Source of the DNA: Mucilaginibacter inviolabilis
Lineage (GTDB): Bacteria > Bacteroidota > Bacteroidia > Sphingobacteriales > Sphingobacteriaceae
Direction: 5' to 3'
DNA: 64,000 bases
NCBI RefSeq assembly: GCF_011089895.1
Contig: NZ_JAANAT010000004.1
Location: 558,001-622,000, forward strand
Shown: piece by piece, positions 47,071 to 55,107 of the stretch
How positions within the stretch are numbered: position 1 is the first letter of the stretch
Layout of the letters: every line of letters starts with the position of its first letter
Position numbers and translations under genes: made by a program
Notes under the pieces: generated by a model
The model's input: the letters and a program-made list of their open reading frames with translations, nothing else
Told to the model about the DNA's origin: nothing
The model's database searches: none

Positions 47071-48792
47071 TTATTCAAACCAGGCCATCACCACTTCTTT
47101 GGTGGGCATGGTAATATCCAGTTTTAGTTTTTTGCGCATACCGCCCAGGTCGTTGAAAACTTTGTTGGGGTTACCTGCTTTGAGTTCTTCAACCGTATTG
47201 AACCCCATTTTATTGAGTACAGGTACCCATTCGGCAGGTACGCCGATGTTTACAAAATCTTCGGCTGTGGCTACTTTGGCTTTTTTCTCAGGGCGCATCT
47301 GCGGGAAGAACAATACTTCCTGTATGGTGCTCTGGTTGGTCATCAGCATCACCAAACGGTCGATGCCGATACCCAGGCCCGATGTTGGCGGCATACCATA
47401 TTCCAGGGCGCGTAAAAAGTCGTCGTCCATAGCCATGGCTTCGTCGTCGCCTCTGCCTGCCAGTATCAATTGCTCCTCTAAACGCTCGCGCTGATCTATA
47501 GGGTCGTTTAGTTCCGAGTAGGCATTCGCTATCTCCTTGCCGTTTACAAACAGCTCAAAACGCTCCACAAGGCCATCCTTGCTGCGGTGCTTTTTGGCTA
47601 GCGGGGTCATTTCGATAGGGTAGTCGGTAATATAGGTTGGCTGGATCAGGTTGGCCTCTACTTTGGCACTGAAAATTTCGTCGATCAGTTTGCCTTTACC
47701 CATAGTTGGGTTAACTTCTATTTTGAGTTCGGCACAGGTTTGGCGCAAAGCAGCTTCGTCCATAGCCGACACATCGATGCCGGTATATTTCAGGATGGAA
47801 TCATACATCGACAGCTTTTCGTACGGACCTGCAAAGTTGATCTCGTTATTACCCACCTGTACCACCGGGATGCCATGTACGGCACGGGCTACGGTTTCCA
47901 GGCATTCCTCTACCATTTTCATCATCCAGATATAGTCTTTATAGGCTACATAGATCTCCATGGCGGTAAACTCTGGGTTGTGGGTACGGTCCATACCTTC
48001 GTTACGGAACATTTTACCAAACTCATACACCCCATCAAAACCGGCCACAATAAGGCGTTTCAGGTACAGCTCGTTGGCGATACGCAAAAACAGCGGCATA
48101 TCCAGCGTGTTATGATGCGTAGCGAAGGGGCGTGCCGCCGCGCCGCCGTGTACCGGCTGCAGTATCGGGGTTTCCACTTCCATCCAGCCCTGCTCATTAA
48201 AATAACCGCGCATAGCGCTGATCACTTTGGAACGACTGATGAATATATTTTTGAATTCGGGGTTAACCGTTAAATCTACATAACGCTGGCGGTAACGCAG
48301 TTCCGGATCGGTAAAGCCATCATGTATGGTACCATCATCCTCGCGTTTTACAACTGGCAGGGGTTTAAGCGATTTGGAAAGAACAATCAGCTCACGAACG
48401 TGAACCGATATCTCGCCGGTTTGGGTTAAAAATACATAGCCTTTAACACCCACGTAATCGCCAATGTCCAGCAGTTTTTTAAATACGGTATTGTATAAAG
48501 TTTTATCCTCATCCGGACAAATATCATCACGTTTAATATAGATCTGCACACGACCGGTTGAATCCTGGATCTCGGCAAATGACGCACTACCCATGATGCG
48601 GCGGGTCATGATACGGCCGGCAATTACTACATTTTGGTAGGCCTCGGGTTTATCCTTAAAGTTATCGGTAATATCCTGTGCCCAGGCGTTAACATCAAAA
48701 GCTTCGGCAGGGTATGGGTTAATACCCAATTCCCTTAATTGTTGTAAAGATTGGCGGCGTATAATTTCCTGTTCGGATAGTGCAATACTCAT
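47071..48792 (-). CDS. lysS: Lysyl-tRNA synthetase, class II, with C-terminal extension
   Basis: A 573-residue LysRS: OB-fold anticodon domain (about 55-165), motif 1 region (about 195-215), motif 2 FRNEGMDRTHNPEFTAMEIY (about 264-283), and motif 3 GLGIGIDRLVML (about 480-491). It charges tRNA-Lys. Usual length is about 500; here about 70 extra residues at the C-terminus form a helical segment with VNIGVPAEWVPVLNKMGFNTVEEL, reminiscent of a helix-hairpin-helix, as seen in other Bacteroidota LysRS. A TATTTTTG -7 box lies 27 nt upstream of the ATG. Confidence 0.97.
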   Translation of the reverse strand: MSIALSEQEIIRRQSLQQLRELGINPYPAEAFDVNAWAQDITDNFKDKPEAYQNVVIAGRIMTRRIMGSASFAEIQDSTGRVQIYIKRDDICPDEDKTLYNTVFKKLLDIGDYVGVKGYVFLTQTGEISVHVRELIVLSKSLKPLPVVKREDDGTIHDGFTDPELRYRQRYVDLTVNPEFKNIFISRSKVISAMRGYFNEQGWMEVETPILQPVHGGAAARPFATHHNTLDMPLFLRIANELYLKRLIVAGFDGVYEFGKMFRNEGMDRTHNPEFTAMEIYVAYKDYIWMMKMVEECLETVARAVHGIPVVQVGNNEINFAGPYEKLSMYDSILKYTGIDVSAMDEAALRQTCAELKIEVNPTMGKGKLIDEIFSAKVEANLIQPTYITDYPIEMTPLAKKHRSKDGLVERFELFVNGKEIANAYSELNDPIDQRERLEEQLILAGRGDDEAMAMDDDFLRALEYGMPPTSGLGIGIDRLVMLMTNQSTIQEVLFFPQMRPEKKAKVATAEDFVNIGVPAEWVPVLNKMGFNTVEELKAGNPNKVFNDLGGMRKKLKLDITMPTKEVVMAWFE

Positions 48793-48885
48793 GTTATAAA
48801 CGGTATTTTAAATAATTTGCAAAAATAGCGTTTTTAATGAGTTTGATGGTTAGTTTTTTTAGATGAGGGTGAAAGTTGTGTAATC

Positions 48886-49102
48886 GACTCACCCGACCAT
48901 CGCTGCGCCCGGTCACCCTCTCTTCGCCTGCGGCGGAAAGAGGGGATTTTTGTCATCCTGAGGAACGAAGGATCTATTCTACAATTGAAAAGTTCAATAA
49001 TAGATGCTTTACTGCGTTCAGCATGATAAATTTGATTTTTTTACCCTCTTTCCAGCGAAGCTGAAGAGAGGGGCGGCGAGCATAGCGATGCCGGGGTGAG
49101 TC
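48886..49102. repeat. Nested inverted repeat; contains interspersed repeat copy 2 at 48950-49030
   Basis: Outer arms: GACTCACCCGACCATCGCTG (from 48886) against its near-inverse ending GGGGTGAGTC (49102), plus CTCTCTTCGCC/GCTGAAGAGAG. Inner unit 48950-49030 is the reverse-orientation relative of the repeat at 31124-31203, with TGTCATCCTGAGGAACGAAG and GCGTTCAGCATGA ends. Together they fold into one long interrupted hairpin. Confidence 0.75.
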
Positions 49103-49160
49103 TACACCGCCCGCCGGGAAGTTGCCGTTCTCCCAACATTTTCGTATCTTTATATCAATT

Positions 49161-49198
49161 AACAGCCCGGTACTCTTTTATCAGAGTACCGGGCTGTT
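49161..49198. terminator. Strong hairpin terminator with 16-bp arms
   Basis: Perfect arms 49161-49176 and 49183-49198 (core CAGCCCGGTACTC) with a 6-nt loop. There is no rightward gene immediately before it, so it may insulate the lactonase promoter or end an unannotated transcript. Confidence 0.7.
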
Positions 49199-49320
49199 TA
49201 GTTTAAGAGAAAACAAGGTTGAAAAACGATCTATTTTTATATAATTTATTGTTAATCAATTATATAATACTTTTTAAAGTTCAAAAAACTACTCGAAATT
49301 GCGTTGGAATTTGTTAAAAA

Positions 49321-49432
49321 GTGTTAAAATGAGGGTTTTTGAAACGTTTTTGACCCGTTTTTATGCTGTTTTTGACAAGAAAAGTGTTAAAATTAAAGGT
49401 TTAAAAAGTTTTTTGAATGTGTATTTTAACAC
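49321..49432. promoter_or_regulatory. Three copies of a GTGTTAAAAT word upstream of the lactonase gene
   Basis: GTGTTAAAAT occurs at 49321-49330 and 49384-49393, and its inverse ATTTTAACAC at 49423-49432. The last ends 20 nt before ATG 49452. They may be operators for an unknown regulator; alternatively they reflect AT-rich composition. Confidence 0.4.
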
Positions 49433-49451
49433 GCTGAAACCTAACATAACC

Positions 49452-50348
49452 ATGATGAAGAAACTAACTTCGGTATTTATTTTTTTGATAGCAGTATCGG
49501 GCAGGGCGTTTAGTCAGGATGCTCCGGGCTTATATGATCCCGGTACCAAACCACAGCTAGTATCCAAGCAATTTTCCTTTACCGAAGGTCCCGCAGTAGA
49601 TAAACAGGGCAATATATTTTTTACCGATCAGCCCAATAACAAGATCTGGAAGTATGATACAGATGGTAAACTATCTGTTTTTCTGGATAGCGCAGGCCGC
49701 TCCAACGGGATGTATTTTGATAAAAAAGGCAATCTCATCAGCTGTGCGGATGCTAAGGATGAGCTATGGTCTATCAGTCCCAAAGGAAAAGTTACCGTAT
49801 TGCTGAAGGATTATGAAGGACATCTTTTTAATGGTCCGAATGATGTCTGGATACATCCTGACGGTGGTATTTACATTACCGATCCCTACTACCAGCGCGA
49901 TTACTGGACCCGCAAAAAGCCTGATCTGGACGGACAAAAATTGTACTATCTGGCCAAAGGCAAACATAAAGCCGTTATTGTAGACGATAAATTTGTACGC
50001 CCCAACGGCATTGTAGGTACGCCTGATGGCAAAATATTGTATGTAGCTGATATAGGGGATAATAAAACCTACAAATATGATATCAACAGGGATGGCTCCT
50101 TGAGTAACCGTAAACTGTTCATCGCCCAGGGATCTGATGGGATGGCTATTGACGAGCGCGGAAACATTTATTTATGCGGCAAAGGCGTTACCATTGTAAA
50201 TCCACAGGGCGAAAAAATAGGGCATATTGATATTGATGAACCATGGTCGGCCAATGTATGCTTCGGTGGCAAAAACAAGGATGTTCTGTTCATCACGGCA
50301 TCAAAGGCAGTGTACACCATGCAAATGAAAGTAAAGGGATTTGATTAA
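49452..50348 (+). CDS. SMP-30/gluconolactonase-like secreted protein
   Basis: A 298-residue six-bladed propeller of the SMP-30/gluconolaconase/LRE family with signal peptide (1-20, cleavage near FSQ). Metal-site segments are FTEGPAVDKQGNIFFTD (E42 area), FNGPNDVWIHPDGGIYITDPYY (about 135-156) and NGIVGTPDGKILYVADIGDN. It probably hydrolyses a sugar lactone in the periplasm using Ca or Zn. A longer frame starting at TTG 49299 would add an unlikely basic stretch; ATG 49452 (or 49455) begins the signal peptide. It ends overlapping the opposing gene by the shared TTAA. Confidence 0.87.
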   Translation: MMKKLTSVFIFLIAVSGRAFSQDAPGLYDPGTKPQLVSKQFSFTEGPAVDKQGNIFFTDQPNNKIWKYDTDGKLSVFLDSAGRSNGMYFDKKGNLISCADAKDELWSISPKGKVTVLLKDYEGHLFNGPNDVWIHPDGGIYITDPYYQRDYWTRKKPDLDGQKLYYLAKGKHKAVIVDDKFVRPNGIVGTPDGKILYVADIGDNKTYKYDINRDGSLSNRKLFIAQGSDGMAIDERGNIYLCGKGVTIVNPQGEKIGHIDIDEPWSANVCFGGKNKDVLFITASKAVYTMQMKVKGFD

Positions 50349-50668
50349 GATTTCTGCAGCTCAATAAAACTGGCGATCTGTTGCTGTTCTTTTGTAGTAA
50401 GCAGATCACCGGTATATTTCCATAAGCGATGCATAGGCTCCATAACAATGGTGCCCAGGTAATCCGGATTGGCATCATCAGCTAGGGCAGGTTTACCTTC
50501 GTCTATCTCCAAAGCTTCGGTAAACAGAGCTGATTCATTGTCTATAGCGGTTTTATAGATCTTATAAGTACCTGTGTCTGTAAGATCGGCCCATAGCATA
50601 GGTTCAATAATAATATTCCTTGAACTGCCGTCGGGATGTTTTAAAATAAGAGTTGCCGGATTTTTCAT
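50345..50668 (-). CDS. Hypothetical cytoplasmic protein, 107 residues
   Basis: A 107-residue protein without signal or membrane helix: MKNPATLILKHPDGSSRNIIIEP at the start, then an acidic helical region. I do not recognise a family. Its stop overlaps the stop of the convergent lactonase gene (TTAA at 50345-50348). Coding statistics look ordinary, but no functional clue is present. Confidence 0.6.
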   Translation of the reverse strand: MKNPATLILKHPDGSSRNIIIEPMLWADLTDTGTYKIYKTAIDNESALFTEALEIDEGKPALADDANPDYLGTIVMEPMHRLWKYTGDLLTTKEQQQIASFIELQKS

Positions 50669-50740
50669 AGGTTATTATTTCAGAATAATACAGCGGGTTT
50701 TAAACTTTGTTTGACCGGCTTGTTTTAAAAATGTATAGAA

Positions 50741-50862
50741 ACAAGAAGCGCCCCTGATGGGCAGGGGCGCGTTCTAACCAATTATAAACCTAAATTATGA
50801 GAAGAGTTGCAAGGGAGGAGTCGAACCATCGTTTGCTGCCTGTCAGCTCCTTACAATAACTA
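50741..50862 (-). ncRNA. Putative small RNA of about 120 nt
   Basis: On the minus strand, the promoter at 50897-50868 would start transcription near 50862. The transcript contains a stem TTGTAAGG/CCTTGCAA (with flanking AG/CT) enclosing about 28 nt, then an AT-rich linker, and ends in the 9-bp hairpin GCGCCCCTG/CAGGGGCGC (50748-50770) followed by TTCTTGTTTC. The hairpin and promoter make it a compact gene. It is not tmRNA, SRP RNA or a tRNA by structure. On the plus strand a 20-codon frame (ATG 50798) exists and is a weaker alternative. Confidence 0.5.
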
Positions 50863-50867
50863 CGGTA

Positions 50868-50897
50868 CAAATATAGTAAACATGTTTTGTATTGCAA
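50868..50897 (-). promoter_or_regulatory. Promoter of the putative small RNA
   Basis: On the minus strand TATATTTG (50875-50868) is an exact -7 consensus, with ATTG (TTG at 50897-50895) 19 nt upstream as -33. No downstream protein gene begins on this strand, which is the main reason to propose an RNA gene. Confidence 0.6.
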
Positions 50898-51202
50898 TAG
50901 TTTCAATGATAATATTTAGGTGTTAACAATTTGTTAATCATATAACGCTTGAGGTATGATATTAATAATACAATTAAGTGTGGTTTTTACAGCTAAGTAT
51001 TGAATATCAATTAGATTTATCATGTAGCGTATGTTAATAATCACTACTTAAGCGATGAGGATTTGTAAACTAAGAGTGAGTTTACTGCCAGTTTTACAAA
51101 ATAAATGGCTTTTCGCTGACAAAATTAAGCCGTGAATAGGGATTAAAACATCTCTGCAGAGGATATTTTAATCCATAAAAAAATATTTTTTAGTAGATAA
51201 AT

Positions 51203-51232
51203 AAAAAAAGCTGCCCAAACAGGAACAGCTTT
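51203..51232 (-). terminator. Intrinsic terminator of the Spy/CpxP-like gene
   Basis: On the minus strand AAAGCTG and CAGCTTT pair around 12 nt and are followed by TTTTTATTTAT. It lies about 30 nt after the stop at 51259. Confidence 0.8.
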
Positions 51233-51258
51233 CCGAATTTTTATTTGATCGTATTAAA

Positions 51259-51651
51259 TTATTGCTTTGGAGCGGCGTTGGTGGCATCGGCTGCCTTTTT
51301 TTGATCATGCTTTGCTTTTTTTGCAGCTTTTAAGTCGGAAAAAGCCTTTTTCTGGTCGGCAGTTAAAATGGTATTCAATTTTTGATCAGTTTGTGCCTGG
51401 ATAAGCTTGCGGGTAGCCTTGTTGGTTTTTTTATCGGCTTTATGCGCTTTTAAGCTATCCATACGGGTAGCCTCCGTTAAAAACAGGGCATTTACCTGCT
51501 TGGTTTGACTGGAGGTAAGCATCAGCTTTTTTTGCAGGTTTTGTGTTTTATGTGCGGCCCTTTGAGCCGGTGTTCTAGTTGGTTGTTGCTGGGCGTTGGC
51601 CAATACATTTAGTCCTGTTACCAACGCTATAATTAAAATTAATTTTTTCAT
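51259..51651 (-). CDS. Secreted Spy/CpxP-like (DUF4890-like) helical protein
   Basis: A 130-residue protein with signal peptide (1-20, cleavage near ANA-QQ) and a Lys/Ala/Gln-rich helical body: LQKKLMLTSSQTKQVNALF (about 39-57) and LNTILTADQKKAFSDLKAAKK (about 92-112). The paired L-T-x-x-Q motifs recall the LTxxQ periplasmic chaperone-like family (Spy/CpxP). It may protect or bind envelope proteins. Function unproven. Confidence 0.7.
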   Translation of the reverse strand: MKKLILIIALVTGLNVLANAQQQPTRTPAQRAAHKTQNLQKKLMLTSSQTKQVNALFLTEATRMDSLKAHKADKKTNKATRKLIQAQTDQKLNTILTADQKKAFSDLKAAKKAKHDQKKAADATNAAPKQ

Positions 51652-51831
51652 TATTTATTTTATTGATGGTTTGTTTGGTATGACAAACAGATGCTCATTT
51701 GGTTTAATAAACTTGAAAAGAATGTAATTCACAGAAAGTTAACACAAAAAACTCATATTTATAGTTAAACCAAAATGTCATATTAAAGTCGAAAGATTTA
51801 TAAATTCATGATCCTGCACAAATGATCATCT

Positions 51832-53811
51832 ATGAAAAAGACCATAAAGAGCCTTTGTTGCATCGCGTTGCTGATTTTGGGAACAGTATCGCTTTCATCA
51901 TTTTTTATTTCAAATAGTCATACCTCGCCATTCAGATGGAAATTTCCGTACCAGCAACAAGGCCTGACGGACAGACAGGCAGCTGCACATTTATTGAGCC
52001 GGTTTACCTATGGAGCCACTCCCGGCGAAATTGATGAGGTGGTAAAATCGGGCCTGGAAAACTGGTTTAAACAACAAATGGATGCCGATCTTCCGGATGA
52101 TTCTCTTAACCGCTTGTTAGCTCCGTATGATGCCATTAACTTGAGTAACACACAAGTGGTTACCGAGTTTCCGAAAAACGCGCAGGTGCTCCGTATGGCA
52201 ATAAATGCGGGAGTAGTGAATAAAGATTCTGTGAAAGCTGACCGAAAATCATACCGCGATGTGCTACAAAACTATATGCAGCAGAATGGAATGAAACCCG
52301 AGCAGGAACTTTTCAGGCAGTTTATCAATCAAAAAATATTGCGTGCAGCTTATACCAATAATCAGTTACAAGAGGTGATGACCAGCTTTTGGTTCAATCA
52401 TTTTAACGTTTCTATCACCAAAAACGATTGTGCACAGTTTATACCCGCCTATGAGCGCGATGTTATCCGTCCAAATGCCCTGGGCAAATTCAATGATATT
52501 TTACTGGCTACAGCCAAATCGCCGGCCATGCTATACTATCTGGATAATTTTACCAGCTCGGCTTCCAATAATAATGCACAGGCAGCAAAGAAATTGATTC
52601 GCGCGGCTCAATTACAAAATATGCCCGGCCAGATGGTGGATAGCGGCAGGCGTGCTGCGCTGATGAATAAATTACAAAAAGCAAAAAGTACCCAAGGGCT
52701 AAATGAAAATTATGCCCGTGAGGTAATGGAGCTGCATACCCTTGGAGTAGACGGGGGATATACGCAGCAGGATGTTACCCAGGCCGCCAAAGTATTAACC
52801 GGTTGGACAATATATCCAATAGGGCAATATGGCAAGCTGGGGAAAAACATCATGGATAAAACAGGAGCCGATCGTTTAGAGAAGCGGGGTTTTGTTCGTG
52901 ATAGTGATTTCTTATTCAATGCTAACCGTCACGATAAAACGGAGAAGGTGGTTTTGGGCAAACACTTTGGCCCGGATGAAGGGTATCAGGAAGGGGTACA
53001 GTTATTATCCATGCTGGCACATAGTCCCGCTACGGCAAAGTTCATCAGTCATAAAATAGCGGTACGTTTTGTGAGCGATAACCCTCCGCAGACTTTGATC
53101 AATAAGATGACCAAAACGTTTTTGGATAAAGATGGTGATATCAAACAGGTGTTGATTACCATGGTAAGCGCACCTGAATTCTGGAGTGCTTCCGCACTGC
53201 GTGAAAAAACAAAGTCGCCATTTGAACTGGCAATCGGTTCTGTTCGCAGTTTGCATGCCAGTATACAGCAACCTTATCAGCTGTATAATTGGATCAATAA
53301 AATGGGTGAGAAGGTATATTATTATCAGGCCCCAACCGGCTTTCCGGATAAGGGACAATACTGGATCAATACAGGAGCATTGCTTAATCGCATGAATTTT
53401 GGTCTGGCTTTAGCAACTGGTCGTATACCTGGTGTAAAGGTAGATCTTGCAGCTCTAAACAATCATCATGAACCCGAAAGCGCACAGGCTGCTTTAGCTA
53501 TCTACAGTAAACTGATTATGCCAGAGCGAAAGCTCGATGAAACTATCAAACGTCTTACCCCATTACTCACCGATCCTAACCTGGCTCAAAGGGTTGATGA
53601 AGCAAGTTCCAATAAACTTTATGCGAAAGTGGGAGAGCCGGCTGATCAGAGCATGACCGCTCCCGAGAAGATGATGGCAGATAATAAACTGGCCGCACAA
53701 GGCAAGCGCCCCAATAATGTAATGGCCATGCAAGGTCCGGGTAACAATAACTCTATGTTGGGACAGGTAGTAGGGGTGATCATTGGTTCACCCGAATATC
53801 AACGACGTTAA
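51832..53811 (+). CDS. DUF1800-family secreted protein
   Basis: A 659-residue protein with an N-terminal hydrophobic signal (about 8-26). The DUF1800 hallmarks are AAHLLSRFTYGATPGEIDEVV (about 46-66), MTSFWFNHFNVS (about 183-194), NYAREVMELHTLGVDGGYTQQDV (about 292-314) and WSASALREKTKSPFELA. The domain is widespread in aquatic and soil bacteria, almost always beside a DUF1501 gene, as here (19 nt gap). No biochemical function is established for the pair. Confidence 0.9.
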   Translation: MKKTIKSLCCIALLILGTVSLSSFFISNSHTSPFRWKFPYQQQGLTDRQAAAHLLSRFTYGATPGEIDEVVKSGLENWFKQQMDADLPDDSLNRLLAPYDAINLSNTQVVTEFPKNAQVLRMAINAGVVNKDSVKADRKSYRDVLQNYMQQNGMKPEQELFRQFINQKILRAAYTNNQLQEVMTSFWFNHFNVSITKNDCAQFIPAYERDVIRPNALGKFNDILLATAKSPAMLYYLDNFTSSASNNNAQAAKKLIRAAQLQNMPGQMVDSGRRAALMNKLQKAKSTQGLNENYAREVMELHTLGVDGGYTQQDVTQAAKVLTGWTIYPIGQYGKLGKNIMDKTGADRLEKRGFVRDSDFLFNANRHDKTEKVVLGKHFGPDEGYQEGVQLLSMLAHSPATAKFISHKIAVRFVSDNPPQTLINKMTKTFLDKDGDIKQVLITMVSAPEFWSASALREKTKSPFELAIGSVRSLHASIQQPYQLYNWINKMGEKVYYYQAPTGFPDKGQYWINTGALLNRMNFGLALATGRIPGVKVDLAALNNHHEPESAQAALAIYSKLIMPERKLDETIKRLTPLLTDPNLAQRVDEASSNKLYAKVGEPADQSMTAPEKMMADNKLAAQGKRPNNVMAMQGPGNNNSMLGQVVGVIIGSPEYQRR

Positions 53812-53830
53812 TCTATAAAAACATAAGATC

Positions 53831-55102
53831 ATGGTATCAAGAAGAGGATTTTTAAAATCAGGGGGTTTAGCCCTATTGGGTGTTGGCTTAATGGGTGGTA
53901 TCCCTGGCTTTTTGGCCGAAGCCGCTGCGAGCGAAAAAATCATATCGCCGTATAAAAAACGTAAAACGCTTATCTGTATATTTCAAAGAGGGGCCATGGA
54001 TGGTCTGATGGCGGTGACTCCGTTCAATGATCAGTATTTAAAGGACGCCCGGCCTACATTATTCATGTCGGCGGCAAAAGCAGGTAACGGTTCCCCGCTG
54101 ATTGATCTGGACGGCAGGTTTGGCCTGCATCCTTCTATGAAGGTTTTTGAACCGCTGTTCCGTGAAAAACGGTTAGGTATAGTTCAGGGTATCGGATCGC
54201 CAAACAATACCCGTTCGCATTTTGATGCGCAGGATTATATGGAGTCGGGTACGCCATTTAATAAGGGAACATCCAGCGGCTGGCTAAACCGGGCTGTTGG
54301 TTTATTAGGGCATGATGCTTTAACACCCTTTACAGCAGTGAGCATGACATCGGCCATGCCGCGGTCTTTTTATGGCGATAATCCTTCGGTATCTATCAGT
54401 AATCTGCAGGATTTCGCCATCCAGATGCGCGGTAACCCTATGGGTGCCAATATGGCTGCTAAAAGCTTTGAAGATTTGTATGATCAAACTTCATCGGGAT
54501 TGTTAAAACAAACCGGTAAAGAGAGCTTTGAGGCCGTTAAAATGCTGCAAAAAACAAACATTAAAAACTATACTCCTGCCAACAACGCGGTATACCCAAA
54601 TTCGGCATTGGGTAATTCATTAAAACAAATAGCTCAATTGGTTAAAATGGATGTAGGATTAGAGGTTGCCTTTGCCGAATCAAACGGATGGGATACCCAC
54701 TTTAACCAGGGAACTGAGAACGGCATATTTGCCCGTAATGTGGCCGACCTGAGTGGCAGTATTACCGCTTTGTGGACTGACCTGGGGGCTTATCAGGATG
54801 ATGTAACTATAATGACCATGACCGAATTCGGTCGTACCGTACATCAAAACGGCACCGGCGGTACAGATCATGGCCGGGCATCATGTAATTTTATATTGGG
54901 TAATGACATCAATGGTGGATTGGTTCATGGCGATATGAAACCGCTGGCTGTAGAAAACCTCGAAGATGGGCGGGATCTGGCAGTTACTACTGACTTCAGA
55001 AGCGTATTTAGTGAAGTAGCAGACAAGCATCTGAACATCAATAATGATCATGTTTTGTTTCCTGATTGGAGTGGTAACAGAATCGGGGTAATGAGGGGGT
55101 AG
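53831..55102 (+). CDS. DUF1501-family protein, Tat-exported
   Basis: A 423-residue protein with a twin-arginine signal (SRRGFLKSGGLALLGVGLMG, about 3-22). The alkaline-phosphatase-like DUF1501 core carries FQRGAMDGLMAVTP, GLHPSMKVFEPLF, NTRSHFDAQDYMESG, SNGWDTHFNQG and MTEFGRTVHQNGTGGTDHGRASC (about 331-353), with metal-type D/H residues. Second gene of the DUF1800-DUF1501 pair. It belongs to the alkaline phosphatase superfamily by fold; a sulfatase or phosphatase activity is a possibility only. Confidence 0.9.
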   Translation: MVSRRGFLKSGGLALLGVGLMGGIPGFLAEAAASEKIISPYKKRKTLICIFQRGAMDGLMAVTPFNDQYLKDARPTLFMSAAKAGNGSPLIDLDGRFGLHPSMKVFEPLFREKRLGIVQGIGSPNNTRSHFDAQDYMESGTPFNKGTSSGWLNRAVGLLGHDALTPFTAVSMTSAMPRSFYGDNPSVSISNLQDFAIQMRGNPMGANMAAKSFEDLYDQTSSGLLKQTGKESFEAVKMLQKTNIKNYTPANNAVYPNSALGNSLKQIAQLVKMDVGLEVAFAESNGWDTHFNQGTENGIFARNVADLSGSITALWTDLGAYQDDVTIMTMTEFGRTVHQNGTGGTDHGRASCNFILGNDINGGLVHGDMKPLAVENLEDGRDLAVTTDFRSVFSEVADKHLNINNDHVLFPDWSGNRIGVMRG

Positions 55103-55107
55103 TTATC

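Larger units (their letters stand above)
48793..49451. other. 659-nt gene-free region with repeats
   Basis: Contains, in order, a large nested inverted repeat (48886-49102), a strong terminator (49161-49198) and a segment with three GTGTTAAAAT-type words before the lactonase gene. No coding sequence is supported; the small frames seen are within the repeats. Confidence 0.7.
50669..51258. other. 590-nt region with a putative small RNA
   Basis: No protein gene is supported. A leftward transcription unit of about 120 nt with promoter and terminator lies at 50741-50897. The rest (about 50900-51200) is AT-rich without obvious structure, ending in the terminator of the next leftward gene at 51203-51232. 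Confidence 0.65.

Noticed and set aside
47740..48273. 177-codon plus-strand frame opposite lysS
   Set aside because: It is antisense to conserved catalytic motifs of lysyl-tRNA synthetase and has no family resemblance.
49299..49451. N-terminal extension of the SMP-30-like protein from TTG 49299
   Set aside because: It would put 51 basic, low-complexity residues before a clean signal peptide and would span the repeated GTGTTAAAAT words.
50798..50860. A 20-codon plus-strand reading frame (ATG 50798) with a GGGAGGAG motif inside
   Set aside because: No gene follows on this strand that it could lead, the purine motif is inside rather than before the frame, and the opposite strand has a better promoter and terminator. 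The small-RNA reading is preferred.
50741..50862. GGTTCGACTCC as the T-arm of a tRNA or the end of a tmRNA
   Set aside because: The five bases on each side of the would-be T-loop do not pair, and there is no acceptor stem or CCA end.
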